A stretch of DNA of 29,029 nt from Actinobacillus sp. (GCA_020026075.1 JAHHQZ010000021.1:1-29029); one strand, 5' to 3'. Positions 1 to 7,842 are shown, numbered from the stretch's first letter. Notes: a model not told the origin generated them from the letters alone. A program made the numbers and translations.

Positions 1-53
1 AATCTGCACCTTAATTAGTTGACTGGTTAGTCCAACTTTTGGGGTGCAGATCA
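1..53. mobile_element. Insertion-sequence end (left), IS3/IS150-like
   Basis: Positions 1-54 are the exact reverse complement of 28975-29028. Read outward to inward the end begins TGATCTGCACCCC and continues with AAAAGTTGGACT, which resembles IS3-family ends (TG at the tip, CCCC-A-run-GTTGGAC). The whole segment is also an imperfect palindrome, with TCTGCACC at 3-10 facing GGTGCAGA at 43-50 and AGTTG/CAACT inside. No transposase is in the window, so the element continues to the left. The tip at 53 is inferred from the TG rule. Only 19 bases separate it from the stop of the ATPase gene. Family assignment is by terminal resemblance only. Confidence 0.7.
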
Positions 54-72
54 TTAAAGGCGTTTTTAAATA

Positions 73-846
73 TTACTGTTCTCCCTTCGGCAAAACTTTA
101 ACGCTGTGTTGCATAAAATCTTTGACGTAGTCGTTTGCTGGATGGTTGAGTAGGTCGGTGAAGGTGCCTTGTTGCTCGATTTTTCCGGCTTTCATTAGTA
201 CGACAAAGTCGCTAATGTAGGCGGCCTCGTCTAGGTCGTGGGTGACAAAAACTACGTTTTTTTGCCATTTTTGTTGGAGCTGTAATACCAAATCCTGCAA
301 GCTGCGGCGGTTGATTGGGTCCAAAGCGGAAAAAGGTTCGTCCATTAGCAAAATGGGGGTATCACAAGCAAAGGCACGGGCGATGCCCACGCGTTGTTGC
401 TGGCCGCCTGACAGGGCGTGTGGGTAGCGACAGCCGCAGCCTTCTAGCCCAACTTCTTTCAGCCAATGTTCACTGCGAGCCATTCGTTCTTTTTTGCTCA
501 TACCTTGTACTTTCAAGCCGTATGCGATGTTTTCGCATACGGTCAAAAATGGGAATAAAGCAATTTGCTGGAACACCATACTCACCTGACGTTGGCGAAA
601 ATGTTCAAGCTGGCGTGTGTTTAAATGGTTCAAATTTTCACCATTCACCCACACTTCGCCGTCAGCGTTACTTGGCGATAATAGGCGGTTAATCATTCGC
701 AACAGCGTAGATTTCCCAGAGCCTGACACACCCATAATGCAATTAATGCGTGAACCGTGCAGTTTTAAATTGACGTGATCCAGCACCAAATTTTTTTGGT
801 AGGTTTTACACACATTCTTAAATTCAATTTGTACTTGTTCTGTCAT
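73..846 (-). CDS. ABC transporter ATPase, glycine betaine/proline-choline type (ProV/OpuAA-like)
   Basis: This is the energy-coupling ATPase of a quaternary-amine (compatible-solute) importer at the inner face of the cytoplasmic membrane. In the 257-residue product, Walker A is GVSGSGKST at 39-47, followed by a Q-loop (VFQQ), the signature LSGGQQQRVGIARA, Walker B ILLMDEP and the H-loop VTHD. An open frame begins 24 bases earlier (870). I chose the ATG at 846 because AGGA lies eight bases before it and it follows the TAA of the permease gene almost directly, implying translational coupling. The protein is short for ProV: it lacks the C-terminal CBS pair that senses ionic strength in OpuA/ProV, so osmotic gating through CBS domains is not expected. 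The substrate is inferred from the partner gene. An IS end lies 19 bases beyond its stop. Confidence 0.85.
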   Translation of the reverse strand: MTEQVQIEFKNVCKTYQKNLVLDHVNLKLHGSRINCIMGVSGSGKSTLLRMINRLLSPSNADGEVWVNGENLNHLNTRQLEHFRQRQVSMVFQQIALFPFLTVCENIAYGLKVQGMSKKERMARSEHWLKEVGLEGCGCRYPHALSGGQQQRVGIARAFACDTPILLMDEPFSALDPINRRSLQDLVLQLQQKWQKNVVFVTHDLDEAAYISDFVVLMKAGKIEQQGTFTDLLNHPANDYVKDFMQHSVKVLPKGEQ

Positions 847-847
847 T

Positions 848-2731
848 TTAATTTCCTGCAATTCGTTCATCGTTGTCTATTTCACTGTGTGGCTGGCGAC
901 CGTAGCCTTGCGTTATGCGATCCACAATGATCGCCAAAATGACAATCGCACCGCCTGCTTGTAAGCCTTGCCCTACGTTAAGGGTTTGAATGGCTTGTAA
1001 AATAATTTGCCCAAGACCAGAGGCACCAATCATTGATGCAAGCACGACCATTGATAGGGACATCATCACCGTTTGGTTAATCCCTGCCATAATTTGCGGT
1101 TTCGCCGCAGGCAACACGACCCAGCGTAAAAGCTGCCAGCGGTTGCTACCAAAGGCTTGCCCTGCTTCGAGCAATGGACGTGGAATTTGGTGAATACCCA
1201 AGACGGTTAAACGAATGAGCGGCACAATAGCGTACACTAAACAGGCGAGAATCGCTGGTACTTCACCTAAACCAAATAGCATTAGCACAGGAATTAAATA
1301 CACGAAACTCGGCATCGTTTGGGCGATATCCAAAAGTGGCAGCACCACACGATACAGTCGTGGCGTTTTCGCCAGCACAATGCCCAAAGGCAAGCCTAGA
1401 AAAATCGTTACCACGATGGACACCAACATTAGCGCCACTGTTTGCATCGCTGCCGCCCATAAGCCCAATGCGCCGATCAAATACAATGAAGTTGCCCCTA
1501 AAAGTGCCATCGTCCAACGGCGTGTGCTATGCCACAGCAACGTAGCCACGCCAAGAATAAATAGCCACGCCGGAATTTTTGTGAAAAAAATGTGTGCGGG
1601 GTTCCAAAGCCATTCTTTTAACAGATCGCTCATACTGCGCAACACACCGCCGTAGTCTTTCACTACATCACGCAAGCTTTTGTTAAATGCTGCCTCCATC
1701 GACCAGCTTGGGAAAAAGCTTGTCTGCACGGTTGCTTTCTTAAATAACGCTTGTTCTAAACGCTGTGCAGCCTGTGGCGATACCCAACTTTGCCAGCGTT
1801 TTGGATAGCTTTTTAAAAAATGTAACGCTTGCTCACGACCGCTACGATGAAAATGCGCCATTTCGTAAATTTGCTGGTTTAACTCAGGCAAATTGAACTG
1901 AATTTTACGCAAAAATGGCAATAAATTGGGGTAATCTGCTACAAATGGCGCGGATACGGCAATACCAAGTTCCGATACAGGAAAATCAGACACGCAAGTG
2001 CTATGGCTGTCTGGGTTTAGCATCTCCTGCCAGCACTGAGCGTTGTAAGGGGGAAATTCCAAAGCATACACAGGGTACTGCGCCATCAGTGCGGACGGCT
2101 GCCAGTAGTAAAATAAAATCGGTTTTTTCTGTGCAAAAGCACTGGTAATGGCGCTGTCTAAGGCCGCCCCTGTGCCAGAATGTTGATTTTCAAAGGTTTT
2201 ACTTAAACCAAAATTTTGTAACAAATGAGAATTAAAGGTTTCGCAAACCCAGCCAGTAGGACAGTTGAGAAATTGCCCTTTGTTAGGGTTATTCGATGAG
2301 GCGAAAAGTTTTGTGTATTTAGCGAGATCAGACACGGTTTTTAGGTCGGGGTATTGTTGGTGTAAATAGTCTGGAATATACCAGCCTTGCACCGTGCCAC
2401 CTTTGAGTGTATTGCCAAGAATATCCACTTTGCCTGCTTGAATGCCTTTTTCTAGCACTGGCGAGCGCCCCATCCATACTTCGGCGATCACTTGCAGATC
2501 GTTTTGAATCAGCCCATTTTCTACAGCCACTCCTGCACCAGACACCAATTCCGTTGGGTAGCCATAGCCTTTTTCAATAATTTCTTGTAGTAAAGCCGTG
2601 GTAAATTGACCGCTCTCCCACGTGAGATCGGCGAATTTTATCGGCTTTTCTTCCGTTACCGCACGAACAGGCAAGGTAAGTAATACCAACGTAACGCCTA
2701 GTAGTAGGCGAGAAAAGAATAATTTCAACAT
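848..2731 (-). CDS. Fused substrate-binding protein + permease of a quaternary-amine ABC importer (ProX/OpuAC-ProW)
   Basis: The 627-residue product combines two functions that are usually separate. Residues 1-24 look like a signal peptide or anchor (ending PVRA). About 28-300 resemble the OpuAC/ProX binding domain (FADLTWESGQFTT near the start, a CPTGWVC pair and two further cysteines that could form periplasmic disulfides). About 300-380 is a linker. From about 385 the chain is a ProW-like permease with some six or seven membrane segments and an EAA coupling loop (EAGQAFGSNRWQLLRW). The binding domain is N-terminal to the permease, the reverse of OpuABC of Lactococcus lactis. The next gene is the ATPase, giving a complete two-gene importer. 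AGG lies seven bases before the ATG. Glycine betaine or choline is the likely ligand class, inferred from family only. Confidence 0.85.
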   Translation of the reverse strand: MLKLFFSRLLLGVTLVLLTLPVRAVTEEKPIKFADLTWESGQFTTALLQEIIEKGYGYPTELVSGAGVAVENGLIQNDLQVIAEVWMGRSPVLEKGIQAGKVDILGNTLKGGTVQGWYIPDYLHQQYPDLKTVSDLAKYTKLFASSNNPNKGQFLNCPTGWVCETFNSHLLQNFGLSKTFENQHSGTGAALDSAITSAFAQKKPILFYYWQPSALMAQYPVYALEFPPYNAQCWQEMLNPDSHSTCVSDFPVSELGIAVSAPFVADYPNLLPFLRKIQFNLPELNQQIYEMAHFHRSGREQALHFLKSYPKRWQSWVSPQAAQRLEQALFKKATVQTSFFPSWSMEAAFNKSLRDVVKDYGGVLRSMSDLLKEWLWNPAHIFFTKIPAWLFILGVATLLWHSTRRWTMALLGATSLYLIGALGLWAAAMQTVALMLVSIVVTIFLGLPLGIVLAKTPRLYRVVLPLLDIAQTMPSFVYLIPVLMLFGLGEVPAILACLVYAIVPLIRLTVLGIHQIPRPLLEAGQAFGSNRWQLLRWVVLPAAKPQIMAGINQTVMMSLSMVVLASMIGASGLGQIILQAIQTLNVGQGLQAGGAIVILAIIVDRITQGYGRQPHSEIDNDERIAGN

Positions 2732-2763
2732 AAAGTAACCTAATCAAAAGCAAAGGTTTGATT

Positions 2764-2819
2764 ATAACGAAAAAACACGCATCCCCCACCTATTACAGCA
2801 AGAAATGCGTGTTCGTTAT
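2764..2819 (-). terminator. Rho-independent terminator after nanM
   Basis: ACACGCAT (2775-2782) pairs with ATGCGTGT (2805-2812), extended by ATAACGA (2764-2770) with TCGTTAT (2813-2819). Read on the minus strand the first stem is followed by TTTTTT. It lies ten bases beyond the nanM stop and separates the sialic-acid genes from the ABC importer genes. The 22-base loop is long for a terminator. Confidence 0.65.
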
Positions 2820-2828
2820 TGCGTCAAA

Positions 2829-3965
2829 TTATTCTGTATAAGTTAAGGTTTCTACGGTTGTCAGTGGTTTATTGCCAGTGGTCGAACCGCCTGCCACAAT
2901 CACTTTGCCTTTATAAGATACCGAAACCGATCCAGCGATACCTTGCGGTAACTGACCAACGATTGTCCATTTTTTATCTTTTAAGGCGTAAATTTCTGTG
3001 CGGAACATTTTTGGCGCATTAGCTGCACGATGGTCATAAACACCTTTGGCGTAGTTGGCACGAACGCCTGGGAAATTCGCCCCACCAGCCGCTAAATAAA
3101 CGCCATTGGAATAACCGCCCACACCAGCGGCAATACCTTCTTGTAATTCATTTGCGCTTGGATTTGGTAAATCGCCTAAGGATTGCCATTTAACACCCTG
3201 TGGCTCTAATTGACCAATAGCAGTTTGTGGCGAACGCACGCCTGCTTTTAATTCGCCATTTACCACCAGCATTTTGCCATCACGAATATCCACTAATGCC
3301 CCAGCACGTCCGCCGTATGGGAAATAACCCACGTTTGCCCAGTGGTTGGTCGCAGGATCATAGCTTGCGATCATTGGATTAAAGAAGAAATCTTCTTTGC
3401 TCATCGCAAAATATTTATCAAAGACTTTGCCTTTATCCTCGCCAGCAGCTTTGACATCTTGGAACAAACCGTCCCAAATGTTTTGATTCACACCACCGAA
3501 GAAATAAATTTTGCCTTGATAACTCACTGCTGTCGTACCAGCTGTTGGCCCGAATGGTCCTCGTGTCATCAATTTTGTCCATTTTTTCGTAACAGGATCA
3601 TACACATAGCCATCAAGTACCGTTTGATTGTCCGCTTTTGCGGTATTGCGGAAACCACCAAAGACGTACAATTTACCGTCCACGCCTGCCGCAGTAGCTT
3701 GATGTCTCACACCACCAGGGAAGGCCGGAATTTCTTCCCATTTTGCGTCAGGTTTACTTAAATCTAAGGCAAAGAATAAATCCGATTTCGAGCCAAGCCC
3801 CACATAAAGAGTATCGCCTACCAATGCCCCCGTATCAGAACCTGCAATAATTTTTGGCAAAGCAGGATAGGCATTCGTATCAACGGTTACTGTCGCAGCG
3901 AATGCACTCACAGAAAAGCTGGCAATACTTACTGCTAGCAAGTTTTTTTTGAAAAATTTACGCAT
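2829..3965 (-). CDS. nanM: N-acetylneuraminate epimerase (sialic acid mutarotase) NanM
   Basis: NanM is a periplasmic Kelch-repeat enzyme that speeds conversion of alpha- to beta-N-acetylneuraminate, the anomer taken by the TRAP importer. The 378-residue product has a signal peptide ending SAFA, then six-blade Kelch signatures (for example DGKLYVFGGFRN, QGKIYFFGGVNQ, GKVIVAGGSTTG). I chose the ATG at 3965 (MRKFFKKNLL) because GGAG lies eight bases upstream; an upstream TTG at 3977 would only add MEKI and sits inside that ribosome-binding site. It follows siaP with a terminator-like hairpin between them, and the siaQM membrane subunit that sits between them in H. influenzae is absent. Family match is strong over the full length. 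Confidence 0.93.
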   Translation of the reverse strand: MRKFFKKNLLAVSIASFSVSAFAATVTVDTNAYPALPKIIAGSDTGALVGDTLYVGLGSKSDLFFALDLSKPDAKWEEIPAFPGGVRHQATAAGVDGKLYVFGGFRNTAKADNQTVLDGYVYDPVTKKWTKLMTRGPFGPTAGTTAVSYQGKIYFFGGVNQNIWDGLFQDVKAAGEDKGKVFDKYFAMSKEDFFFNPMIASYDPATNHWANVGYFPYGGRAGALVDIRDGKMLVVNGELKAGVRSPQTAIGQLEPQGVKWQSLGDLPNPSANELQEGIAAGVGGYSNGVYLAAGGANFPGVRANYAKGVYDHRAANAPKMFRTEIYALKDKKWTIVGQLPQGIAGSVSVSYKGKVIVAGGSTTGNKPLTTVETLTYTE

Positions 3966-4002
3966 AATTTTCTCCAATTATCATTGAACCACCATTTAGC
4001 CT

Positions 4003-4036
4003 AAAAAAATCCCTGTACTGCAAGGCAATACAGGGA
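4003..4036 (-). terminator. Terminator/attenuator between siaP and nanM
   Basis: TCCCTGTA (4010-4017) pairs perfectly with TACAGGGA (4029-4036) around an 11-base loop. On the minus strand the stem is followed by TTTTTTT (4003-4009). It begins seven bases beyond the siaP stop. It could end most siaP transcripts and let a fraction read into nanM, a common way to make more binding protein than downstream product. Confidence 0.75.
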
Positions 4037-4042
4037 TGATCA

Positions 4043-5035
4043 TTATTTGCTAAGGGCTTGAACTTCTTCTACCGCCGCTTTACATTCCGCAGGGTTGATA
4101 CATTTTTCAATGAAGGTTGCATAATAAGGTTTCATTGCCGCACGGAACGGTTTCAAATCTGGGTGAGTAACGGTCATACCTTTACTTTCAAAGAATGACA
4201 CGAGATTTTTTTCACCGTCTTGGAACAATTTCGTGTGATATTCCGCCGCTTTCTGTGCCGCATTTTTCACAACTTCTTGTAAATTAGGCGGCAATTCTTC
4301 CATTGTGGCATTGCTCACTAAGTACAGTTGGTCGTTCAAAATATGGTTTGTGAACGCCAAATATTTTTGCACTTCATAAAATTTTTGTGCATTGATGGTT
4401 GGTAATGGGTTTTCTTGCCCATCAACGGTGTTATTTTGCAAAGCAAGATACACTTCAGAGAATGGCATTGGGTCTGGCGTTGCCCCTACATATTTCGCAA
4501 ATGCCACGTTAGTCGCCGCATTTGGCACACGTAATTTCAAGCCTTTCATATCTTTAATAGAATTGATCGGACGGTTTGAAGTAGTTTCACGTGTACCGTT
4601 GTAAGCATCCGCTAGCACGGTAATTTGGAGTTGGTTATTGATTTTATTCAATAAATCTTTACCAAATTTTGTTTCAAACAACGCTTTTTTCGCCACGTCA
4701 AAATTTGGAATCATATAAGGCAATGAAAAGACTTCCGCAGATGGCCAATAAATTTGGAAACGACCAGACTCGCCTAAGGTGAAGTCTAAAGCACCATCGC
4801 TTAACTGTTTGATCATCGCACGATCATCACCCAGTTGCGCACTAGGGTAAAGTTCAATTTGAATTTGACCGTTTGACTGTTTGTTGACTTCTTTTGCAAA
4901 AAACTCTGCCGCTTTATATTCATTCGAGCTGGTGCCAGCCACCATACCGAATTTCAATTCATAATCTGCAGCATTTGCAGTAGAAATCGCAAAAGCCACG
5001 CCAAGTGCTGCAAGGGTTAATTTTTTTAATGCCAT
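4043..5035 (-). CDS. siaP: Sialic-acid TRAP transporter substrate-binding protein SiaP
   Basis: SiaP captures N-acetylneuraminate in the periplasm and hands it to the SiaQM membrane subunit. The 330-residue precursor has a signal peptide MALKKLTLAALGVAFAISTA followed by NA|ADYELKFG. The mature sequence closely follows the H. influenzae protein as I know it: GTSSNEYKAAEFFAKEV, LGDDRAM, AYNGTRETTSNRPINS, LRVPNAATN (with the conserved carboxylate-binding arginines) and DGQENPLPTI. I chose the ATG at 5035 because GGAGG lies just upstream; a longer open frame to 5092 has no such site. It is the first gene of a siaP-nanM unit. A CRP-type site and -10 box lie about 90-130 bases upstream. No siaQM gene is in the window, so the transporter must be completed elsewhere or is orphaned. 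Confidence 0.95.
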   Translation of the reverse strand: MALKKLTLAALGVAFAISTANAADYELKFGMVAGTSSNEYKAAEFFAKEVNKQSNGQIQIELYPSAQLGDDRAMIKQLSDGALDFTLGESGRFQIYWPSAEVFSLPYMIPNFDVAKKALFETKFGKDLLNKINNQLQITVLADAYNGTRETTSNRPINSIKDMKGLKLRVPNAATNVAFAKYVGATPDPMPFSEVYLALQNNTVDGQENPLPTINAQKFYEVQKYLAFTNHILNDQLYLVSNATMEELPPNLQEVVKNAAQKAAEYHTKLFQDGEKNLVSFFESKGMTVTHPDLKPFRAAMKPYYATFIEKCINPAECKAAVEEVQALSK

Positions 5036-5120
5036 AAATCCTCCAAGGAAATAGTAAAAGCAACTGGTATGTACGAACAAACCGTGAAACATTGTCGAGC
5101 AAACTGCACGAAACAGACAC

Positions 5121-5163
5121 AGTATAAATGAAGTAAAAATTCATTTCTGCGACATGGATCACA
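5121..5163 (-). promoter_or_regulatory. siaP promoter with class II-type CRP site
   Basis: On the minus strand TGTGA-N6-TCGCA (5148-5163) matches nine of ten CRP consensus bases. A TATACT -10 box lies at 5121-5126. A start about seven bases beyond it (near 5114) puts the CRP centre at about -41.5, the class II position. No good -35 box is seen, as expected for an activated promoter. H. influenzae sialic-acid genes are known to need CRP and SiaR; no SiaR site was identified here. Confidence 0.6.
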
Positions 5164-5282
5164 AATTCGAAAAATAATTTACGTTTTATCCATACAAAAA
5201 AAGGACGATAAAACAGACAATCGCTTTTCACTTACCCATTCTCACCTTAATCTTTTGGAGTAAAACTTCAAGCAAGATAAAG

Positions 5283-5328
5283 GCTAGGCCGGAATTTTCT
5301 AAAATTTTTTGAAAAATTCCGACCTAGC
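5283..5328. repeat. Intergenic palindrome, family copy 1
   Basis: GCTAGGCCGGAATTTT (5283-5298) faces AAAAATTCCGACCTAGC (5312-5328), one mismatch, with an AT-only centre. It is the clearest full copy. It sits in the 312-base gap between the siaP start (5035) and the SGNH hydrolase stop (5348); the rest of that gap is the siaP leader and promoter plus AT-rich sequence with no gene. It may end SGNH hydrolase transcription, though no T-run follows directly. Confidence 0.8.
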
Positions 5329-5347
5329 TAAAAAAGAAAATCATCCG

Positions 5348-5941
5348 CTAAATGTAAAACCATTCTGCACTTTCGTGAAGAAAAATCTCCGCCATTGCTT
5401 GGTTGCCTTGTGCATTTAAGTGAATGCCATCAGTGTAAAAATGCGTTCGCTCAGCGCCATAACGCTCATTAAGCTCTTGATCGTAGTTGATAATCAACAA
5501 TTTATTATCCGTCAGTGCATTGAGATCCGTTAGCCATTGAAACAGGTGCTGCATTTCCCTTTGAATGCGATCAAATTGCAGAAAGTCGGCTTTCTTTTGC
5601 TCCACTTGATTGGCGTAAGGCAAAGGACACAAGCCCAATATCGGCACGATGCCGTAAAATTCCGCCTGATGACAAAGCGCTTTGAGGTTCGCCTGTACTT
5701 GACCTGTGGGCGCACCAAAGGCGATATCGTTTAGTCCGCCCATAATGTGCAGAAATTGTGGGCGATGGGCGACAATATCTTGCTGAAAACGTGCCAACAT
5801 TCCGCCTGTAGTATCCCCTGAAATGCCACGATTGGTTATCTGTGCCTGTGGCAATTTTTCCGCAACCAGCGAAACCCATCCTTGCGTTGCTGGTACGCCG
5901 TAACCAAAGGTTAAACTATCGCCGAGAAAATATAGTTTCAC
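5348..5941 (-). CDS. SGNH/GDSL-family hydrolase, cytoplasmic
   Basis: The 197-residue protein has all four SGNH blocks: GDSL at 7-10 (Ser9 nucleophile), NRGISGDTT (block II glycine), GGLND (Asn near 71) and DGIH (Asp171, His174). Family members hydrolyse esters or thioesters; the substrate cannot be told from sequence. There is no signal peptide, unlike periplasmic TesA. I chose the GTG at 5941 because GGAG lies six bases upstream and the product then begins directly with the first strand (KLYFLGDSL); the alternative TTG at 5953 overlaps that ribosome-binding site. It follows queH after 43 bases that hold a degenerate copy of the intergenic palindrome, and is probably the last gene of ispB-queH-SGNH. 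Confidence 0.85.
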   Translation of the reverse strand: MKLYFLGDSLTFGYGVPATQGWVSLVAEKLPQAQITNRGISGDTTGGMLARFQQDIVAHRPQFLHIMGGLNDIAFGAPTGQVQANLKALCHQAEFYGIVPILGLCPLPYANQVEQKKADFLQFDRIQREMQHLFQWLTDLNALTDNKLLIINYDQELNERYGAERTHFYTDGIHLNAQGNQAMAEIFLHESAEWFYI

Positions 5942-5943
5942 CG

Positions 5944-5982
5944 TTCGCTCCAAAATTTTCCAAAAAATTCCGACCTAGCGAA
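5944..5982. repeat. Intergenic palindrome, degenerate copy carrying the SGNH gene's ribosome-binding site
   Basis: The right arm AAAAAATTCCGACCTAGC is intact (5962-5979). The left arm has drifted: TTCGCT (5944-5949) still pairs with AGCGAA (5977-5982), but the GGAA block is lost. The changed arm contains CTCC (5948-5951), which on the minus strand is the GGAG before the hydrolase GTG start. Confidence 0.6.
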
Positions 5983-5984
5983 AA

Positions 5985-6656
5985 TCAATCCACACCGTAA
6001 AAAACTTCGCCGATTTCGATTTTTTCTCGCCCATTGGCTTGTCGCCATTTGTTCACATCACGCAATGAGTACACGCAGCCACAATATTCTTGTTTGTAGA
6101 AATGTTCACGCTTGCTGATAGCCACGCCACGTTGTGCGCCGCCACCTTTGCGCCAGTTATAATCCCAAAAGGTTACGTCATCATAACGTGCGGCTGCACG
6201 CTCGGCTGCGCCCATTACTTGATTTATATCTTTCCAGCGAGAGATGCCTAAACTCGTTGTGAACACAGGAATGTTATGCTCGTGTGCAAATAAAGCCGTG
6301 CGTTCCAAGCGCATATCAAAACATTTCGTGCAGCGCTCACCACGCTCTGGTTCATTTTCAAGCCCTTTAATGCGTTCAAACCATTCTTTGCGATCATAAT
6401 CGCCATCGTAAAAAGGAATGTTCCATTTCTCTGCAAAACGTTTATGTTCATTTTTGCGAATTTCGTATTCACGCTGTGGATGAATATTTGGATTATAAAA
6501 GAAAATCGTCACATCAATATCAGAGGCAACCACTGCTTCCATAATTTCCCCAGAACAAGGCGCACAACAGGAATGCAACAGTAATTTGTCGCAATTTTCA
6601 GGCAGAATTAGCTTGGGACGGACAAAAGGTGTGTTTGGATCGTTTTTCTGTTTCAT
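5985..6656 (-). CDS. queH: Epoxyqueuosine reductase QueH
   Basis: QueH carries out the last step of queuosine synthesis in tRNA, reducing epoxyqueuosine to queuosine; it is the iron-sulfur enzyme that replaces cobalamin-dependent QueG in some bacteria. The 223-residue product contains the family cysteines: LHSCCAPCSGE near 28-38, ERCTKCFDMR in the middle and YCGCVYSL near the C terminus, plus TTSLGISRWKD. The ATG is preceded by AAGG eight bases upstream and lies nine bases after the ispB stop, so the two are cotranscribed. The order ispB-queH on the strand opposite rplU matches H. influenzae. Confidence 0.93.
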   Translation of the reverse strand: MKQKNDPNTPFVRPKLILPENCDKLLLHSCCAPCSGEIMEAVVASDIDVTIFFYNPNIHPQREYEIRKNEHKRFAEKWNIPFYDGDYDRKEWFERIKGLENEPERGERCTKCFDMRLERTALFAHEHNIPVFTTSLGISRWKDINQVMGAAERAAARYDDVTFWDYNWRKGGGAQRGVAISKREHFYKQEYCGCVYSLRDVNKWRQANGREKIEIGEVFYGVD

Positions 6657-6665
6657 TAAGTTACC

Positions 6666-7658
6666 TTAATACTGACGATCAACGGAAAGATAAGCTAAGG
6701 AAATGAGCGCATCTTTGTACGGGCTTTCGGGGATAATCGCAATGGCATCCACAGCTTTCTGTGCTTCTTCACGAGCGCGCTGCATTGCGTAATCCAAAGA
6801 ATGGTGCGTAGCCATAATTTCTAACACCTCTGGCAAAATTTCACGCTTGCCGCCTTGCTCGATGGCGGCGGCGATCATTGCTTTTTGCTCGCCATTCGCA
6901 TTATGCAAAGCGTGTAATAAAGGTAATGTTGGTTTGCCTTCGGCTAAATCATCACCAATATTCTTGCCTAGCGCTTCGCTACTTGCACTGTAATCCAGCA
7001 CATCATCAACTAGCTGAAACGCAGTGCCTAAATAACGACCATACGCTTGGAAAGCTTGCTCTTGTTGTGCATCACAGTCAGCAACAATCGCCGCACATTG
7101 TGTGGCAACTTCAAATAAGCGTGCCGTTTTGCTGTAAATGACTTTCATATAGTCGCTTTCTGTCGTATCAGGGTTATTACAGTTAATTAGTTGCTGTACT
7201 TCCCCTTCAGAAATTACATTTGTCGCATCAGACATCACTCGCAATACGGCAAGCGAATCTAATTCAGTCATCATTTGAAAAGCACGTGTATAAATAAAGT
7301 CGCCCACTAGCACGCTCGCCGCATTACCAAAAGTGGCATTAGCCGTTGGTTTACCACGACGTAAGTCAGACTCGTCCACTACATCATCGTGCAAAAGGGT
7401 AGCCGTATGAACAAACTCCACAAAGGACGCACAGTTGATCATTTTCTTGCCAGAAAGCCCCAAAGCCTTGCCTGCCAATAAAGCGATCATTGGACGAATG
7501 CGTTTACCGCCGCTGGAAATAATATAAAAGCCGAGTTGATTAACAAGAGGAATGTCAGAGTCGAGTTGTGCGAGAATGTTCTCATTCACCGCCAGCATTT
7601 CTTGCTCAATCAAAGATTGGATGGCATTAAAATCCATTAAAGAATATTGTATTTTCAT
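6666..7658 (-). CDS. ispB: Octaprenyl diphosphate synthase IspB
   Basis: IspB adds isopentenyl diphosphate units to farnesyl diphosphate to make the all-trans octaprenyl tail of ubiquinone and menaquinone, the quinones used by the NQR complex encoded further right. The 330-residue protein has the first aspartate-rich motif LLHDDVVDESDLRRG near 90-104, the second QLVDDVLDY near 215-223, and GGKRIRP near 50-56. The C terminus LISLAYLSVDRQY is typical of the family. Neither candidate start (ATG at 7658, or ATG at 7637 giving MDFNAIQ) has a good ribosome-binding site, so the first seven residues are uncertain. It is divergent from rplU. Confidence 0.95.
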   Translation of the reverse strand: MKIQYSLMDFNAIQSLIEQEMLAVNENILAQLDSDIPLVNQLGFYIISSGGKRIRPMIALLAGKALGLSGKKMINCASFVEFVHTATLLHDDVVDESDLRRGKPTANATFGNAASVLVGDFIYTRAFQMMTELDSLAVLRVMSDATNVISEGEVQQLINCNNPDTTESDYMKVIYSKTARLFEVATQCAAIVADCDAQQEQAFQAYGRYLGTAFQLVDDVLDYSASSEALGKNIGDDLAEGKPTLPLLHALHNANGEQKAMIAAAIEQGGKREILPEVLEIMATHHSLDYAMQRAREEAQKAVDAIAIIPESPYKDALISLAYLSVDRQY

Positions 7659-7693
7659 AAAGTTTAAGGTTCAGATCTGAAGAAAACGCAAGA

Positions 7694-7722
7694 ATTGTAC
7701 TGTATTTTATGCCCCGACTAAA
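7694..7722 (-). promoter_or_regulatory. Probable ispB promoter
   Basis: On the minus strand TACAAT (7694-7699) lies 17 bases after TTTAGT (7717-7722). The -35 box is weak. The implied leader is about 30 bases. The divergent rplU promoter is in the same 201-base gap. Confidence 0.4.
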
Positions 7723-7770
7723 TCCCACAGATACAAAAAGCAGATTTTTTAAAATGCACAAAATAATCGC

Positions 7771-7842
7771 TTGCTTATAAGTCGCTTTTTCCGTAGAATT
7801 TGCGACCTATTTTATCAAATTTTGAAGCGCTAAATTGAGCGC
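7771..7842 (+). promoter_or_regulatory. rplU-rpmA promoter and leader hairpin
   Basis: TTGCTT (7771-7776) and TAGAAT (7794-7799) are 17 bases apart, a good sigma-70 pair. The leader of about 55 bases contains GCGCT (7827-7831) pairing with AGCGC (7838-7842) shortly before the ribosome-binding site AGCGGAG (7848-7854). A hairpin here could serve autoregulation by a ribosomal protein, but I know of no described leader with this sequence, so that part is inference. Confidence 0.65.

Noticed and set aside
3965..3977. Longer NanM start (MEKIMRK)
   Set aside because: The TTG start lies within the ribosome-binding site of the better ATG at 3965, which begins the signal peptide.
5036..5092. N-terminal extension of SiaP (MFHGLFVHTS...)
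   Set aside because: It lacks a ribosome-binding site and would put 19 residues before a perfect signal peptide that has GGAGG upstream.
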